Positions 1 to 11,060 of a stretch of 64,000 nt of DNA are shown piece after piece. The position numbers were made by a program, and so were the translations under genes. This DNA is from Neoechinorhynchus agilis (lineage: Eukaryota > Acanthocephala), in assembly GCA_051530055.1 (NCBI GenBank), contig CM121343.1:1178001-1242000 (forward strand), written 5' to 3'. The notes beneath the pieces were generated by a model. It worked only from the letters and a program-made list of their open reading frames with translations, was not told the DNA's origin and did not search any database. Position 1 is the stretch's first letter. Each line of letters begins with the position of its first letter.

Positions 1-1770
1 CCTCTCGCCGGCGTCCCATCTATCTTTGCTGAAGGTGTCTGAATGTCGGATGTTGAGGCAAGGGAGGTGGGACTTGTATTTGAAGGAGTTTTACAGGAGA
101 TGACGGATTGGGAGTCTTTCCTTGTTCTCCGGTTATTAAGGAAAGATTGGGCTTGAGGGAGGAAAGACTTTTGGTAGAGGGTGGTACGAGCGATGGAAGG
201 ATGAAAAAGGTTGGGGTTCCGGGTGTTTACTAAGGACGAGTATTTAGAGATGAGGGAAGAAAATTGTGGAGGGGGTTGAAGAAGACGGAGGGCGTTTTTG
301 GAGAAAATGGAGTGGAGGTGGGCGTCGAGGTGAGGGAGTGAAGTCCCGTAAATTCTCGCTGCTCCCTTGTGGAAGGTTTTGAGGGAATGGAGAGCATTGG
401 TGGAAAGGGCGACGAAAGTGAGGTAGGCGTATGTAACGATAGGGAGGATGACAGAGAGATAAAAGTCTGCAAGGTGTTTAGGGGAAACGCCGAGACGCCA
501 GAGGAGTATGAGAAGGTAAAGACGAGGATTTGCTTTAGAGAGTGTAAATGAAATAGCGTTGGATGGGGAGAGGGAGAGGCGCGGATGTGGGGACAAGCTC
601 AAAAGATTTGGATAACTTTAGGGAAAGGTTTAGGGTGGAGAGCGAGGAAATGAGATGGTTGAGTTCGTCCATATTTGTGGAGAGGGTGAGAGAGGGAGAT
701 GTGATGGTAATGACTGTGAGGTCATCTGCATAGAGAAAATATTTGGTAGAGGGAGCTAGGGGATGGAGGTCATTTAGAAAAATGTCAAAGAGGAGAGGGG
801 AAAGTACGGCGCCTTGGGGGACCCCTTTAAATATGGGCAGAGAGGAGGAACAAGAAGTTCTACATTGGATATATTGTTCGCGGCTGGAGTGGAAAGCGGA
901 AATCCAAACGAGTTGCCAAGTTGGGAGGCCAAAGGAAGCACATAATTGGAGGAGAAGGGAGTGATCTACCGACTCGAACGCCCTGGAAATATCCAGTTGC
1001 ACGAGACGGACGGTTTATGCTGGACTGGAATCTAAGCTGCGCACAAGCGTATCGTAGATGCAGAGGAGGGCATCAGAACAGGAGTAAATGGGACGGAAAG
1101 CGAATTGGGAAGGGGAGATGTTTTTGAGGAAGAAGGGAAGTGGGCGGGTTTTAAAACATTTTTCTAAGATTTTAGAGAAAGGTGAGAGGATAGAGATGGG
1201 ACGAAAGGATGCGGGGGAAATCGGCTTATCGTTTTTGGGTAGGGGGGACGACACGGGCTTCCTTAAGACACGATGGGAAAGAGCCCAGTAGAAAGCTAAG
1301 GTTCGTTATGTGCGTTAGAGGATCTATAAGTTCCGGGATGATGAAAATAATGGTCCAATTTGGGATAGTCGAATTAGGGGAAGAATGGCGGGGCAGGCGT
1401 TTAAGGATCTCTAGGATTTCGAGAGGGAAAACTAAGGAAGGGCATGTAGTAATGGGCGGGTCAAAATTTGAGAAAGGAGGTTGGGACAATGGATGGGAGG
1501 TTTGGATAGGACATAGGTTTTTATTCATAGAGTTAAGGATTGAGATGAGATCAAATTTGAGGAGAGATGCGAAGGGGTGGATGTACCAAGACCAGTGACA
1601 TTTTTATTTCACGCCACCAGTTTCGATTGGGAGCGGACAAGAGACGAGATAAGAGGAATAATTTGCGGGCTCTACGGATGCATTTGGTCAGTCTGGAGTG
1701 GAGGGAGGGGTAAGCAGGATTACATGACCGGAAAGCTCTGGGAGAGAACCATGGAGGGTCGCGGTTCGAA
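1..1770 (-). mobile_element. LINE fragment, Jockey/CR1/I-like reverse transcriptase, degenerate
   Basis: Reading right to left the segment encodes a region rich in W/R upstream of the polymerase (about 1760-1555), then reverse-transcriptase blocks: the early palm (1254-1015, 'FRPISILSPFSKILEK'), the F-D block 'DISRAFESVDH' near 1000, 'GVPQGAVLSPLLF' and the catalytic 'YADDL' near 720-740, then a C-terminal part to the window edge. These blocks are those of the Jockey/CR1/I group of non-LTR elements. The frame changes at least three times and stops interrupt it, so it is dead. No endonuclease domain is present: it is 5'-truncated and joined at about 1770 to a different LINE. It runs off the left edge. 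Confidence 0.8.
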
Positions 1771-3335
1771 ATTCGTATTGTTTTGCGAGGAACATGCGGA
1801 ATCGTCAAGAACTCCGTCTTTTTCGAGTTGATGGTCAAACCAATCATACTCGCCCTCTCGCACAGTTTGTTTAGCATGCGTTGAGCTCCTTCCACTGTTG
1901 AGTACATCAATACGATGTCGTCGGCATATGCCATGTAGGAGGCGCGTATCTCAGGATACCTGCGACCTCTTTTCCTCAACAGAAGAAATCCATCTTCATC
2001 ATTCGCTAGTGCCCATCTCATTGCCCAATCAAGCACCAAGATGAAGAGGAAAGGAGCCAATGTGTCGCCCTGCAAAACACCTGAAGTGGTGGAAAAGTAT
2101 TCTGTCAAACAGTCAGCTGTCTTCACGGCGGACCTTGTGTTTTTATATAATGCCATAACGGATGTGACAATGATCGGCGGCACTCCATACTCCTTTAAGA
2201 TACCGCCAATCATCGTTTGATTTACCGAATCGAAAGCTCGACGGAAATCAAAAAATACCAGCGTCACATCCGTTTGATGAATTCGTGCCTCCTCGAGGAT
2301 CCTCCTCAAAGCCAATATGTGCTCTGTGGTGCCTCGACCTTTCCTGAAGCCGTTCTGTTCAATTCTTAGAAAAGGTTCTAGGATTGGCTGAATTCGGCGT
2401 CTCAAGATGCGGCTGAAAAGTTTTGCCGTGTTGGACATCAAGGACATACCTCTGTAGTCTTCCACCTTTGTTGAGCAGCATTTCTTGGGAATCATTGTTA
2501 AATGCGCTGTTTGCCAGATCTGAGGTACTGAGCCACCATTCATTATGCCATTCATTATCGGAATGATCTTTCCGGCAATAGATTCAAACCTCAGTACCTC
2601 TGCAATTATCCCATCTGGGCCTGATGCACGTCCCGCACGCATCATTTTCGCCGCAGCGATCACTTCCTTCACGGAAATCGGTCCAGTGAAGTATGCCTCA
2701 GTGCTTGGGACGATTGTGCCTTTTGGAAGTGCAGGACTCACTTCCAAAGACGATAATGGCGAATTGAGAATTTCCGCAAAATAATTTACGATTCTCTTTT
2801 TTCTGATTTCCGGGGAGGGACCTTCAATCAAAGTTGGCTGTCTTTGGGATCTTCCTGTGAGAGTGTTTATCGCTCTCCATGCTAAGGAGGTACGAACAAA
2901 ACCTTCCTTATATGCGATCCCGCGAACTGCATCTTCTATCGAAGCCTTTTGCTTTTCATTATAGAGGTTGGCAAGTTCAAGACTTGCAATGCGAGCCTCA
3001 GATCGTTTTCCTCTTTTTCTTAGAGTTTTGATCTGCTCAGCCATTGCCATAAATTCACAGTCCTCCTGCCATATAACCTTTGCAGCCGCAGTGTGCACAG
3101 ATCTCCTGGGTAAGAAACCGTAACAGCGGCTATTAGCGAATCGCGAGATGAACTTCGTTAATGCCCTCTCAGAGATGCTCACAAAAGAATTCTGTATGGA
3201 GACAGGTCTAACCTGGTCAGCCGAGGAAATCGCAGCTGGCGCCTCGGGAGAAGCGAACATTATAGAGTGAAACTCGGTAAGGGTTTCGATTACTTTATCC
3301 AGCCCAAAGTTTTTGCTCCAGGCACCAGCGGCCAA
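1770..3335 (-). mobile_element. LINE fragment, RTE-like reverse transcriptase, interrupted
   Basis: A single open frame of about 520 codons covers a connector and a reverse transcriptase: 'RAGRASGPDGI' (the PDGI block), 'NGFRKGRGTTEHI', 'FFDFRRAFDSVN' (first catalytic Asp), 'GVLQGDTLAPFLFIL', and 'YMAYADDIVLM' (catalytic YADD). These blocks suit the RTE/Proto group more than Jockey; the clade is inferred by eye. No ATG opens the frame (it begins inside coding sequence) and no endonuclease is seen before it. After the block 'SKKTEFLTIP' the reading passes straight into the other LINE at about 1770, so the thumb and 3' end are missing or lie beyond the nested insertion, outside the window. Confidence 0.8.
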
Positions 3336-3339
3336 TCAC

Positions 3340-4820
3340 CAAGGGCGGAAAAATTTGCGCGAGTTCGTCTTCCACCACGATGAACAGTATGATTTTAGTG
3401 ATCCTAACTTCAACTTATCCTACTCGCATTGTAAAAAGACATTTAAGTGCGAATAAAACACTTTAACAATTACACCCTGAAGAAGCCGTTGGACGGCGAA
3501 AGCTAGGTGTTTCAATAAAATCTCTTTCAGTCGGATTGTCAATCAAACAATCATCAATAAATAAAACATGCGACTGAACAACCAAGCAGCGCTTAGTAAT
3601 CCTAGCTAAGATAGAAACGCGCCCGACTAGGTCAATAAAGGGAGGCCCAAAACTACGCGAGGGCAACATTACCCTTTGATTTAGGTCGTTAAAGATAAAA
3701 TCCATGAGTATGTGAACGTGGGGAAAAAATTATATATCCAAGATGACTTTTATTGAAATATTTCGTCCAATCACGCTGGATTTCTTCAGTCAATTATTGT
3801 TAATAAAAGTCATCTTGGATATATAATTTTTTTCCCACCTTTGATTTAGCCAAGTGAAGGACTTAATCGTATAATGAAAGCAACTTAGACTTATGGTTAC
3901 TGGGAACCTATCTGTTAATCGTGGGGAGGAAGGAGATACTATAAACTGCAAGGCAGTCACTGATGTCCCGACGTTTCCGAAAAGCATATTGCCTTAGATT
4001 GGAAACAAACATTTCCTCCCGTTTATGTATATCGACAAAATTGCATAGCTAAGGTCAGTTGAGGTGTATTCGGAAATGAGTTTAAGAAGCAAAGCTTGCC
4101 TGAATGCATAGAGAAGACCTTACGAGTAATTTGAAAGAGGCAAAGTGATGAAAAATGTAAATTCTACTGCTGTAGTCTGGAATTTACATGGAGGCTGAAC
4201 CACATTCGAAATAGATTTCGTTTTCAGTACGAGAATTATATCGCATTCGACAATTTCATAGAGTCTGGAAATTCCTATCCGCTTACTTGAATTCCATTGT
4301 ACCAATACCTTTGTTGGTTCAGCTATTATCTCTCGGACGTATTCTAAATCATTGTCAACATAGTTCGCCGAGGCAACGGTAAATGCGAACCAGATACTCT
4401 CTATTGACTTCTCGTGCGACTCTGTAGCGCGGATGACAGAGCGAATTCATTTCCTCGAGGGATCATTAGTCTCCGAAAAGAAAGTATATAACGGTACTCA
4501 ATAAGCTCTTAATTATTTTTTGTTGTACGTTAAACGATGCGCATCTTTTAAATCGTCTCGAGCAGTTCCCGCCCGAATGTTCATCTGCACAATACGCATA
4601 GAAGATTTTCTTAGTTGAGCAATATTGTGCCCAATGACCCCATTGCTGGCATCCGATTTACCGTGGATATAACTTCCAGAGATCGGAAGAAGGAATTTAA
4701 TTGTGTCAATATTAGCCTTTAAGACCGCTCTAGATGTCGGTTTTAAACTCTTGATGGTTCATCTTCATCGAAATCCGGAATATTTATTGAGACATGAGCT
4801 GTTCTCGTACACGATGCCGA
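3340..4820. other. Non-coding, repeat-bearing stretch
   Basis: No convincing gene is seen. It contains a hammerhead-like motif at 3477-3522 (+), the fold-back element at 3718-3838, and AT-rich sequence. Short open frames here look like chance. Confidence 0.5.
3718..3838. repeat. Fold-back element with hammerhead-like core
   Basis: The ends are inverted copies of each other: about 40 bases starting 'GGGGAAAAAATTATATATCC' recur as their reverse complement at about 3800-3838. The centre, read on the minus strand, has 'CTGAAGAAATCC', a short loop, 'GGACGAAATATTTCAATAAA', the pattern shared with other palindromes in this window. It looks like a non-autonomous mobile repeat. Confidence 0.7.
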
Positions 4821-4822
4821 GA

Positions 4823-5236
4823 TCATTTTTCGGGGTTAAGAAACTTTGATATTGTATTCGATGGATTTCCGAAGGATTTTGACGAGCCGTTAAGCAAAGT
4901 ACTTCCTGTTAAGAATTTCTCTTGGTTGAATCGAGTTTGAAATAATCGAAATGGATTTCTTGATGGAGGTTCGAGATATGGTGGATCAGATGAAGAGCTA
5001 ATTTGGTTTATATTTTGAACAATTGTTTTTTTTTCAGTTTCTAAGTGATTGAGAGCATCAGAACATTGGGTGGCCAATCGCCTTGCTTCGAAGGCGAACT
5101 TGTGCAACGGAATCAATAGATCTAAGATATTCATGCACTTTACAGCGTGGCTGAGTTTATTGTAAGGAAGAGTAAAAAGAGTGTTTCCTTCAGACGTAAC
5201 CGGATCATAGGCATCAAAGTCGTTAGATGGAATTCT
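4823..5236 (-). CDS. Unidentified exon (coding, last exon?)
   Basis: An open frame of about 137 codons follows a strong acceptor on the minus strand (T-rich tract then TAG, at about 5236). The translation is low in repeats and looks coding: 'NDFDAYDPVTSEGNTLF', 'KLSHAVKCMNILDLLIPLH', 'RRLATQCSDALNHLE', then a Ser/Pro/Asn-rich tail ending 'TISKFLNPEK' at a stop at 4823. The middle could be helical (ILDLLIPLHKFAFEARRLATQ). I do not recognise the family. The upstream exon is not clear, although an open stretch containing 'EIYLELMLEYWIT' lies just before it at about 5270-5330. Spliced structure unproven. Confidence 0.35.
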   Translation of the reverse strand, partial: RIPSNDFDAYDPVTSEGNTLFTLPYNKLSHAVKCMNILDLLIPLHKFAFEARRLATQCSDALNHLETEKKTIVQNINQISSSSDPPYLEPPSRNPFRLFQTRFNQEKFLTGSTLLNGSSKSFGNPSNTISKFLNPEK

Positions 5237-5504
5237 AAAAAAAAACGATATCGTCTTTAAAGAGTCGTTTTCCGCGTGATCCAATATTCGAGCATAAGTT
5301 CCAAGTAAATCTCAGCGAGATCATATTGGTAATTGAGCTCAATGATTAATAGAGCAAATCACTCATTGGACTTCTTGATTCGAGCGACTTGCCATAGAAA
5401 ACGACTTTGCCGAATCAAGCCCAAAAAGGTCACAGAATGACAGCTTTTCAACCAAGAGCTAAAGTGCGCGCATTTTAGACAAATCGTTTGAATTGCTGCA
5501 ACAT

Positions 5505-5806
5505 TCCAGAATCCGGAAGAACACTACAGGCGTGACCATCGTCCTGGACCTTTTTTTGTCAGGACAATTCCATCCCAAGAAGTGGATGCGTCACGCGCGA
5601 CTCAACATGATGACGTAAATGAAAGATACGATATTAACAACACGGCTGCAGAAGAAGCGAAAAAAGTGGAAGCTTCGAAGTGTCAAACTTGGTGTCTCGT
5701 GACTGTTTCGTCTTGGATTTCATATTCTTTTTGTTTGTGTTCTTTTGAACGCAATTGTTCATCGTCATTGTCGGAATATAGAGACATCAACCAACATGGA
5801 TTTTAG
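5505..5806 (+). CDS. Possible exon, unidentified
   Basis: An open frame begins after an acceptor-like 'CATTCCAG' at about 5510 and runs about 98 codons to a stop at 5806. The translation starts 'NPEEHYRRDHRPGPFFVR' and later has 'NNTAAEEAKKVEASK', then becomes Cys/Ser-rich, which may be intron read-through. No family is recognised and no partner exon could be assigned. It could equally be chance. Confidence 0.2.
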
Positions 5807-5809
5807 ACT

Positions 5810-6830
5810 TTTCATCGCTCGAGTCACAATTGAAAATGGAAAAGAATATTGAGTTTTTTCTCTCTTGGCGATCTTAAAAACTAAAACTGTCGAGGTGAAA
5901 TTCTAATTGTTTCGCATCTCCCCTCTACGGAGTTCCAATGACATTTGAGTCTTTAAGCTGAATATTGCAGGCTCAACCTTGCTTCTAAAGTGTAGGCTTT
6001 TCGTCTTTCAATTTGTTTGACTAAAATAATTTAGGTACATGATCCAATAACATCATAATTGTTAAGATTTGGAAAGAAATTATTACTGGGCTAATTTTTC
6101 ATTTTTGAACTTTGAGTTTTGGGATAATGCTTGAAGACCATTAGAAGCATTTAATCTGTTTTAAATTGGCATCTATAGAGCCTGAGGCCACGAGCATGAA
6201 AGTGGTAAAAAAGTCGATGATCTCGTGAGATAAGTTCATTGCAGATTTCTCTTGTCATTTCTAATTCTATGTTCAATTACTTTCGTTAACATATTTGAAT
6301 TGTTTGGGTGGTCCAAAAAACTTTTCGTTTAGACCATCCACGTAAATATTTTACTTCTGTATAAGCCTCGCAATCCAACGAGGAAATGCGGTCAGCGTCC
6401 GGGGGACGATTTAATCCAAAATTGTCCTTTAAAAAGAAACAATAAAAAGATTATTTTTTGTACTAGTTTGCGACCATCGCAACCTTTATTTCTAACATAG
6501 ACAGCGTATTGCGCCTTTAATTGATAGTTGCCTTAGTCTCATTTTTAACCATTATATTTTTTAAGTTTCCGCACTTTATTAGCCTTCAAATAACATGAAT
6601 TTATTTAAGTACTGACGGAAACTTTCGTGACTAATGAAACAAGATTGCTCGCTGCAGCTGTAAAGCATATTTAAAGCGATTTTGATTCATAAATCATTGA
6701 TTGCTGTTGAAGATCATATCATTATTCGACTAAATTCATGTCATTTAAAGCCGCTTTTCAACAAATCGATTTATTTGCATTGCTAGGCAACAAGATTGTT
6801 TTTGCTTATAAATAGATTTCATCGATACTC
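5810..6830. other. Intergenic, AT-rich
   Basis: No gene seen. It holds one arm of a 51-base perfect inverted repeat (6363-6413) whose partner is at 14517-14567. The 3' end is the MARCHF5 upstream region and ends in the acceptor-like 'ACTCTAG' directly before the MARCHF5 ATG. Confidence 0.5.
6363..6413 (-). repeat. 51-bp perfect dispersed repeat (copy 1)
   Basis: This stretch (beginning 'TAAGCCTCGCAATCCAACGA') is the exact reverse complement of 14517-14567. It is GC-rich in AT-rich surroundings and contains a small hairpin (CCTCG ... CGAGG). Either the conserved core of a mobile element or a structured RNA segment. Confidence 0.7.
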
Positions 6831-6833
6831 TAG

Positions 6834-8039
6834 ATGACTGAATCCCCCGTCATTGATAATCAAAAGTCGGATGTTGGCAATGAACGGTATTACTACGTCG
6901 CCAGCGTTCGCATGATCTTACCTTATCTCTAGAACTTGTTGGGTATGCCTGGGTACTGATTTAGACGACCCTGCCGCTGAGTGGGTAAGTCCTTGCAGAT
7001 GTAGCGGAGGAACGAAATGGGTACACACCTCGTGCCTTCATCAATGGATCGATGAAAAACAAGCCGGAAATGCAAGCTTGAAAGTAAAATGCCCACAATG
7101 CAAAACCGAATATGACATTGCGTTTCCTCCCCGAGGTATTCCACTCATATTCTCTCCTTAGAATGCTCAATATTAACCACGTAGGTTGTTTGTCGCGGTT
7201 TTGCAATTGGATTGATCGAATAATCGATCAATTTAGTCCATTCTTTGGCGGCGGGCTTCTTGTCGGTGCCATTTACTGGACGGCTACAACATATGGCGCG
7301 GTTACAGTTATGCAGGTATACTTGATTATTTTGCCTTTGAATTGAATACGCTGTTTAACGAAAGGTATTTGGAGAGGAGGAAGGCTTAAAGCTCATTGAG
7401 AGAGCTGATCCATCTCTCGTGTTGATTGGACTTCCTGCGATTCCAACACTGTTGATCACCAGTAGAATGATCCGATGGGAGCAGTTATTACTCCAGACAA
7501 CCAGGGACTTTACTCGTAAATTGCAACAAATGCGCTGCCGCTGTAAGAGCGTTTTTTGCCTTCGATGGAACTTATCAGTAGTTGTAGGGTTCGGTGGTTC
7601 TGACATGAGAAGCGAAACAGAATTGGTTCGATTACCTTCCCCGCGGAGTTTGATTGCCATCAACACCAGTATCACCCGACTCATTAATGGTGGACTCATT
7701 TTGCCTACTGTTGCTACAACAGTCGGAAATCTCTTATATTTCAGAATAAACTCACGCCTCGAAAGAGCACTGCTTGTGAGTATTCATTTTAATTGCACGC
7801 GCAGCGGCACCTAAGTTTTAAATCGTTTTTATCGATAGGGCGGAGCCACATTTGTGATTTTAAAAGGTCTTCTTAGGATGCATAATTCGAACTGTGAATA
7901 TCAGAGACAAGCTTATAGAATCATTCGAAATTTCGACCCACTCCGTCAAGTTGACGAATCAACATTTGGGGACCGTGATGATCGCGATGAAAACGATGAA
8001 ACGGATGATATAAGTGAGGATGATACGTCGGATTATTAG
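6834..8039 (+). CDS. MARCHF5: MARCHF5-like mitochondrial E3 ubiquitin ligase
   Basis: Membrane RING-CH ubiquitin ligase; in animals MARCHF5 sits in the mitochondrial outer membrane and ubiquitinates fission and signalling proteins. Exons as I read them: 6834-6886, 6933-7135, 7185-7315, 7365-7775, 7839-8039, all with GT-AG introns of 46, 49, 49 and 63 nt; a further in-frame 36-nt intron at 7543-7578 is possible. The C4HC3 RING-CH is clear: CWVC, CRCSGG, HTSC, CPQC. Hydrophobic segments follow, including 'GAIYWTATTYGAVTVMQV', 'SLVLIGLPAIPTLLI' and 'GGLILPTVATTVGNLL', matching the human protein segment by segment. The C-terminus is an Asp/Glu-rich tail. The ATG directly follows a TAG acceptor. 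AATAAA motifs lie at 8089-8107. Confidence 0.92.
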
Positions 8040-9700
8040 AGCTGAAAAATACCGTGAATTTATTATTTATTGATTGACATTATTTAGAAATAAATTTCAA
8101 TGATCAATAAACGAAATTTTCAGCACCGATAGCAATTCTCACACATGAACACTTTTGAACATTTCTTCATGTCGGTTTCAAAACGTAAGCTTCATTTTAA
8201 TTTATATAAAATTTTAAGGTTCTAAATTGTATTTTAGTTTAATAATAAAATTTTCAATGATGGAAATTAAGATTGAAGGCAAACTTTCAGCAGTTTTGTT
8301 GATTTATTATAGAATTTTAAATATTTCCGCATTAAATTGAGAAATTCTGAGTTTAAAATTGTAAGTCGCGTGCCATCTGAAATATACGACCTTTTGAGAT
8401 TCTTATGGTAATAAAATCTATAAACAGTACGAGGAAACAAATCGTTTTGCAATACTTTCTATTTCATGTATCTTTTGTAAAATTTTCAAACTGTTGTGTT
8501 TCTTAATTGGCTCATTGCTACTGATGATGAATCCGACGAGTTTCGCAGGACTTTTAAACAATAATTCCAATCGTATGACCCGGAAACTCCTCACATATCC
8601 ACCTAAGAGATATTCATTTGTAGGAAAAAGTGTTTGTGTATCATTCAATTTTTGTGACGGTATGTGGAGAGGTTCCTGTTTTATGTGATTAAAAGAGTGG
8701 TATTTAGAAGCCTTCACCCTGTTAAAGAGTTCATTAAATAGTCATTCCGTTCTTACTCGCGTTCATTGTCACCACTGTGGTAGCCATATAACAACAACTA
8801 GTTTGTTATTCGAACTCTGCCTCCCAACTAGCACACGCTATCTATATGTGTGTGGTCCGAGTCGATATTCAATGTGACACGCATACTTTCATGTGTATCG
8901 CATGGATCGATACTTAGTCCGCATCGCAACCACTTCTTTTTATATAACTGATGATGAATCCGACGATGTCAGTAGAACGTCTCTGATAAACTGTTTGCTG
9001 GGTGAAGACTTCTAAACAATAATTCTAATCACAAAACCCGGAAACTCCTCACATATCCACCTAAGAGATATTCATTTGTAGGAAAAAGTGTTTGTGTATC
9101 ATTCAATTTTTGTGACGGTATGTGGAGAGGTTCCTGTTTTATGTGATTAAAAGAGTGGTATTTAGAAGCCTTCACCCTGTTAAAGAGTTCATTAAATAGT
9201 CATTCCGTTCTTACTCGCGTTCATTGTCGCAATTTCTTTTTATATAACTGATGATGAATCCGACGATGTCAGTAGAACGTCTCTGATAAACTGTTTGCTG
9301 GGTGAAGACTTCTAAATAGCACACTTCTAAATAATTTTTGTGTTCTAAGTTTGTGTAAATTGCCTAAGTTAGGTTCGAAGGATCGATCGCTTCTCTAAAA
9401 AACTTTTGATACGCCTCACAACGCTATTGCTTCGACCACACCGAAATTCGCCAATACAGTACATGATGTAATGAAGGGTGGTCAATATTGAATTTCGAAA
9501 GTTGCTATAAATTTTTCAACTGGGCGCCGTGCTGTAATCTTTAAACTAATTTTAGTGAATTATATTAAGGAAAGTCGTACTCTTGAAGAGGTATCCAAAT
9601 GCGCTCCTACTCCTCCCTAGTTTGCGGCACAAAACTGGTATGGCCATTTCGTATGTGTTTATTAAAAAAGCAGTTAATTGAGCACTGCTATACTAAAACT
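8040..9700. other. Intergenic with duplicated repeat block
   Basis: Between the convergent MARCHF5 and REG-gamma genes. No coding sequence is supported. Most of 8514-9320 is repeat (see separate entry). The remainder (9330-9700) is AT-rich with nothing recognisable. Confidence 0.5.
8514..9320 (+). repeat. Local direct duplication of a dispersed repeat
   Basis: A segment of about 190 bases (from 'AACCCGGAAACTCCTCACAT' to 'TCATTGTC') occurs at about 8577-8769 and again at 9037-9229. A second segment beginning 'TATATAACTGATGATGAATC' occurs at 8940-9018 and at 9239-9317. The order shows a partial tandem duplication of about 298 bp. The 'CTGATGATGAATCCGACGA' motif is related to the arms of the fold-backs at 38264 and 43107. 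Confidence 0.75.
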
Positions 9701-9707
9701 ATTGAAT

Positions 9708-10512
9708 TCATCGATGATATCCGTTTCTCTGCTGTGACCGATTTTTTCGTTTTATATTGTCGAGATTTTTTGTGATATGATCATGCAGTTGAATCTGGAC
9801 GAAATGTATGAGAATAATAAGGATCCCTTATATCAGTTTTACTCACGTAATACGTCTGCAATGTAAGCATCATTTCTCTGTAGCCGTTAAATTGTATTTT
9901 ATCAAGCTCAATGAGTGCACAAATATAGTCATCAATTGTCGGATTTCTTAGTATTCGCGCAATCACCTTAGCTCTATCAAAATGATATATGTAGAGAGCA
10001 TCAATACATTTGAACATTGACGATTGAACGTTGTTCACTTCATCTCTTATTGTCAGCTGAACTAACACAGAGAGGTCCTGAGTTTCCTCGATCTTCGGGA
10101 TGAACGTATTGATCCATAGTTTTAACGTTGAACAGCTTTCCATCATGTGCATAACGAACGGTCTGACGACTTCGACTACTTCCTTCAATGGAGCATTATA
10201 ACTGATCACTTCTTGTGATTGATTTGACAATTTAGACTGCTTTCTAATATCAGATGCTTCTTTTATCCTTTCTGCCCACTTCTGAGAGAATAGTTCGGTC
10301 TATATAGTAGTCAGAGAGTACTAATAAAGTGACATGTGCCAAAAAATTACCTTCAATAAATCCGTAATTTTCAGAGCTTTTAATGGGAATTCATGAACCA
10401 CTAGAAATTCGGAGTCCCTTCGTATTTCGGCTATAATCTTGCACACTCGGTTGTCTTGCTTAAAGGCAACGATCGGTTTCCTGTCGTCGCTTTTCACCGA
10501 CTTATCGGGCAT
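9708..10512 (-). CDS. PSME3: PA28-gamma / REG-gamma proteasome activator subunit
   Basis: Subunit of the nuclear heptameric 11S cap that opens the 20S proteasome. Three exons on the minus strand: 10512-10351, 10299-9847, 9794-9708, with GT-AG introns of 51 and 52 nt. The first exon gives the N-terminal helix with 'HEFPLKALKITDLLK', corresponding to the human 'FFPKKLLELDSFLK' region. The second gives the C-terminal PA28 domain ('APLKEVVEVVRPFV', 'CSTLKLWINTFIPKIEE', 'DRAKVIARILRNPTIDDY'). The third, after splicing, continues 'QLHDHITKNLDNIKRK', matching human 'LHDMILKNIEKIKRP' and ending in a short basic tail. The total of about 230 residues is close to the family's usual 250. The ATG abuts a TTATTAG acceptor. 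Confidence 0.9.
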
Positions 10513-10718
10513 CTAATAAGCGATCAACGTCTCAATCGTAATGAGTTCGATTGAACTCATCCAGTGGAAAGGCGTTGCTTATATACTCAAGAATGTTGAT
10601 GACACATCAACCTTTTGTGTACCATGTACTTCTCTTTGTGAGCGTTCACGTGCGTACGAGCCGAATTTTCAAGAAAGGAAACATTGTTCGAGATTGTGTT
10701 TACAAATAGCATCGTGGT

Positions 10719-11060
10719 TCATATTCTCCTAGCTATCGTTGGATCATTCATAAGGACGTCAATTTCTTCAAGTTTATCGAGAATCATTTGACATTGTTCA
10801 TGATATCGGCATTTATTGCTTCTTCCAAATAAGTAGGCCAATTTTTCAGAATGCCTCAAGCACTCTTGTTTTGAACATAATTTGCTACTGGCACAGTAGA
10901 CCACGGCATTTTTCTATCGATCTCTCTTTTCCCACACAGATATATGTTTCGTCGTACTCGAAATGTATCTCTTGAATATTCGCTACAAAACCAGTCTTCA
11001 CAGCTCGTGATTGTTTCCTTTGAATTCCAACGTTTCTGTCAAGGCTATCGAAACGGCATT
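10719..11060 (-). CDS. Unidentified small gene or exons upstream of REG-gamma
   Basis: Two overlapping open frames on the minus strand look coding. The first (about 11055-10890) reads 'VKTGFVANIQEIHFEYDETY' and on to 'CVGKERSIEKC'. The second (about 10920-10719), in another frame, reads 'CSKQECLRHSEKLAYLFGRS', then 'KCRYHEQCQMILDKLEEIDV' and ends shortly after 'NDPTIARRI'. The Cys/His spacing could be a metal-binding or disulfide motif. The join between them is unresolved: a GT-AG intron would be only about 20 nt. I do not recognise the family. Confidence 0.35.

Noticed and set aside
2545-2784. Plus-strand frame opposite the LINE reverse transcriptase
   Set aside because: It is the antisense shadow of the minus-strand RT coding region.
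8514-9320. CRISPR-like repeat array
   Set aside because: Only two copies, long units and a eukaryotic context; it is a local duplication of a dispersed repeat.
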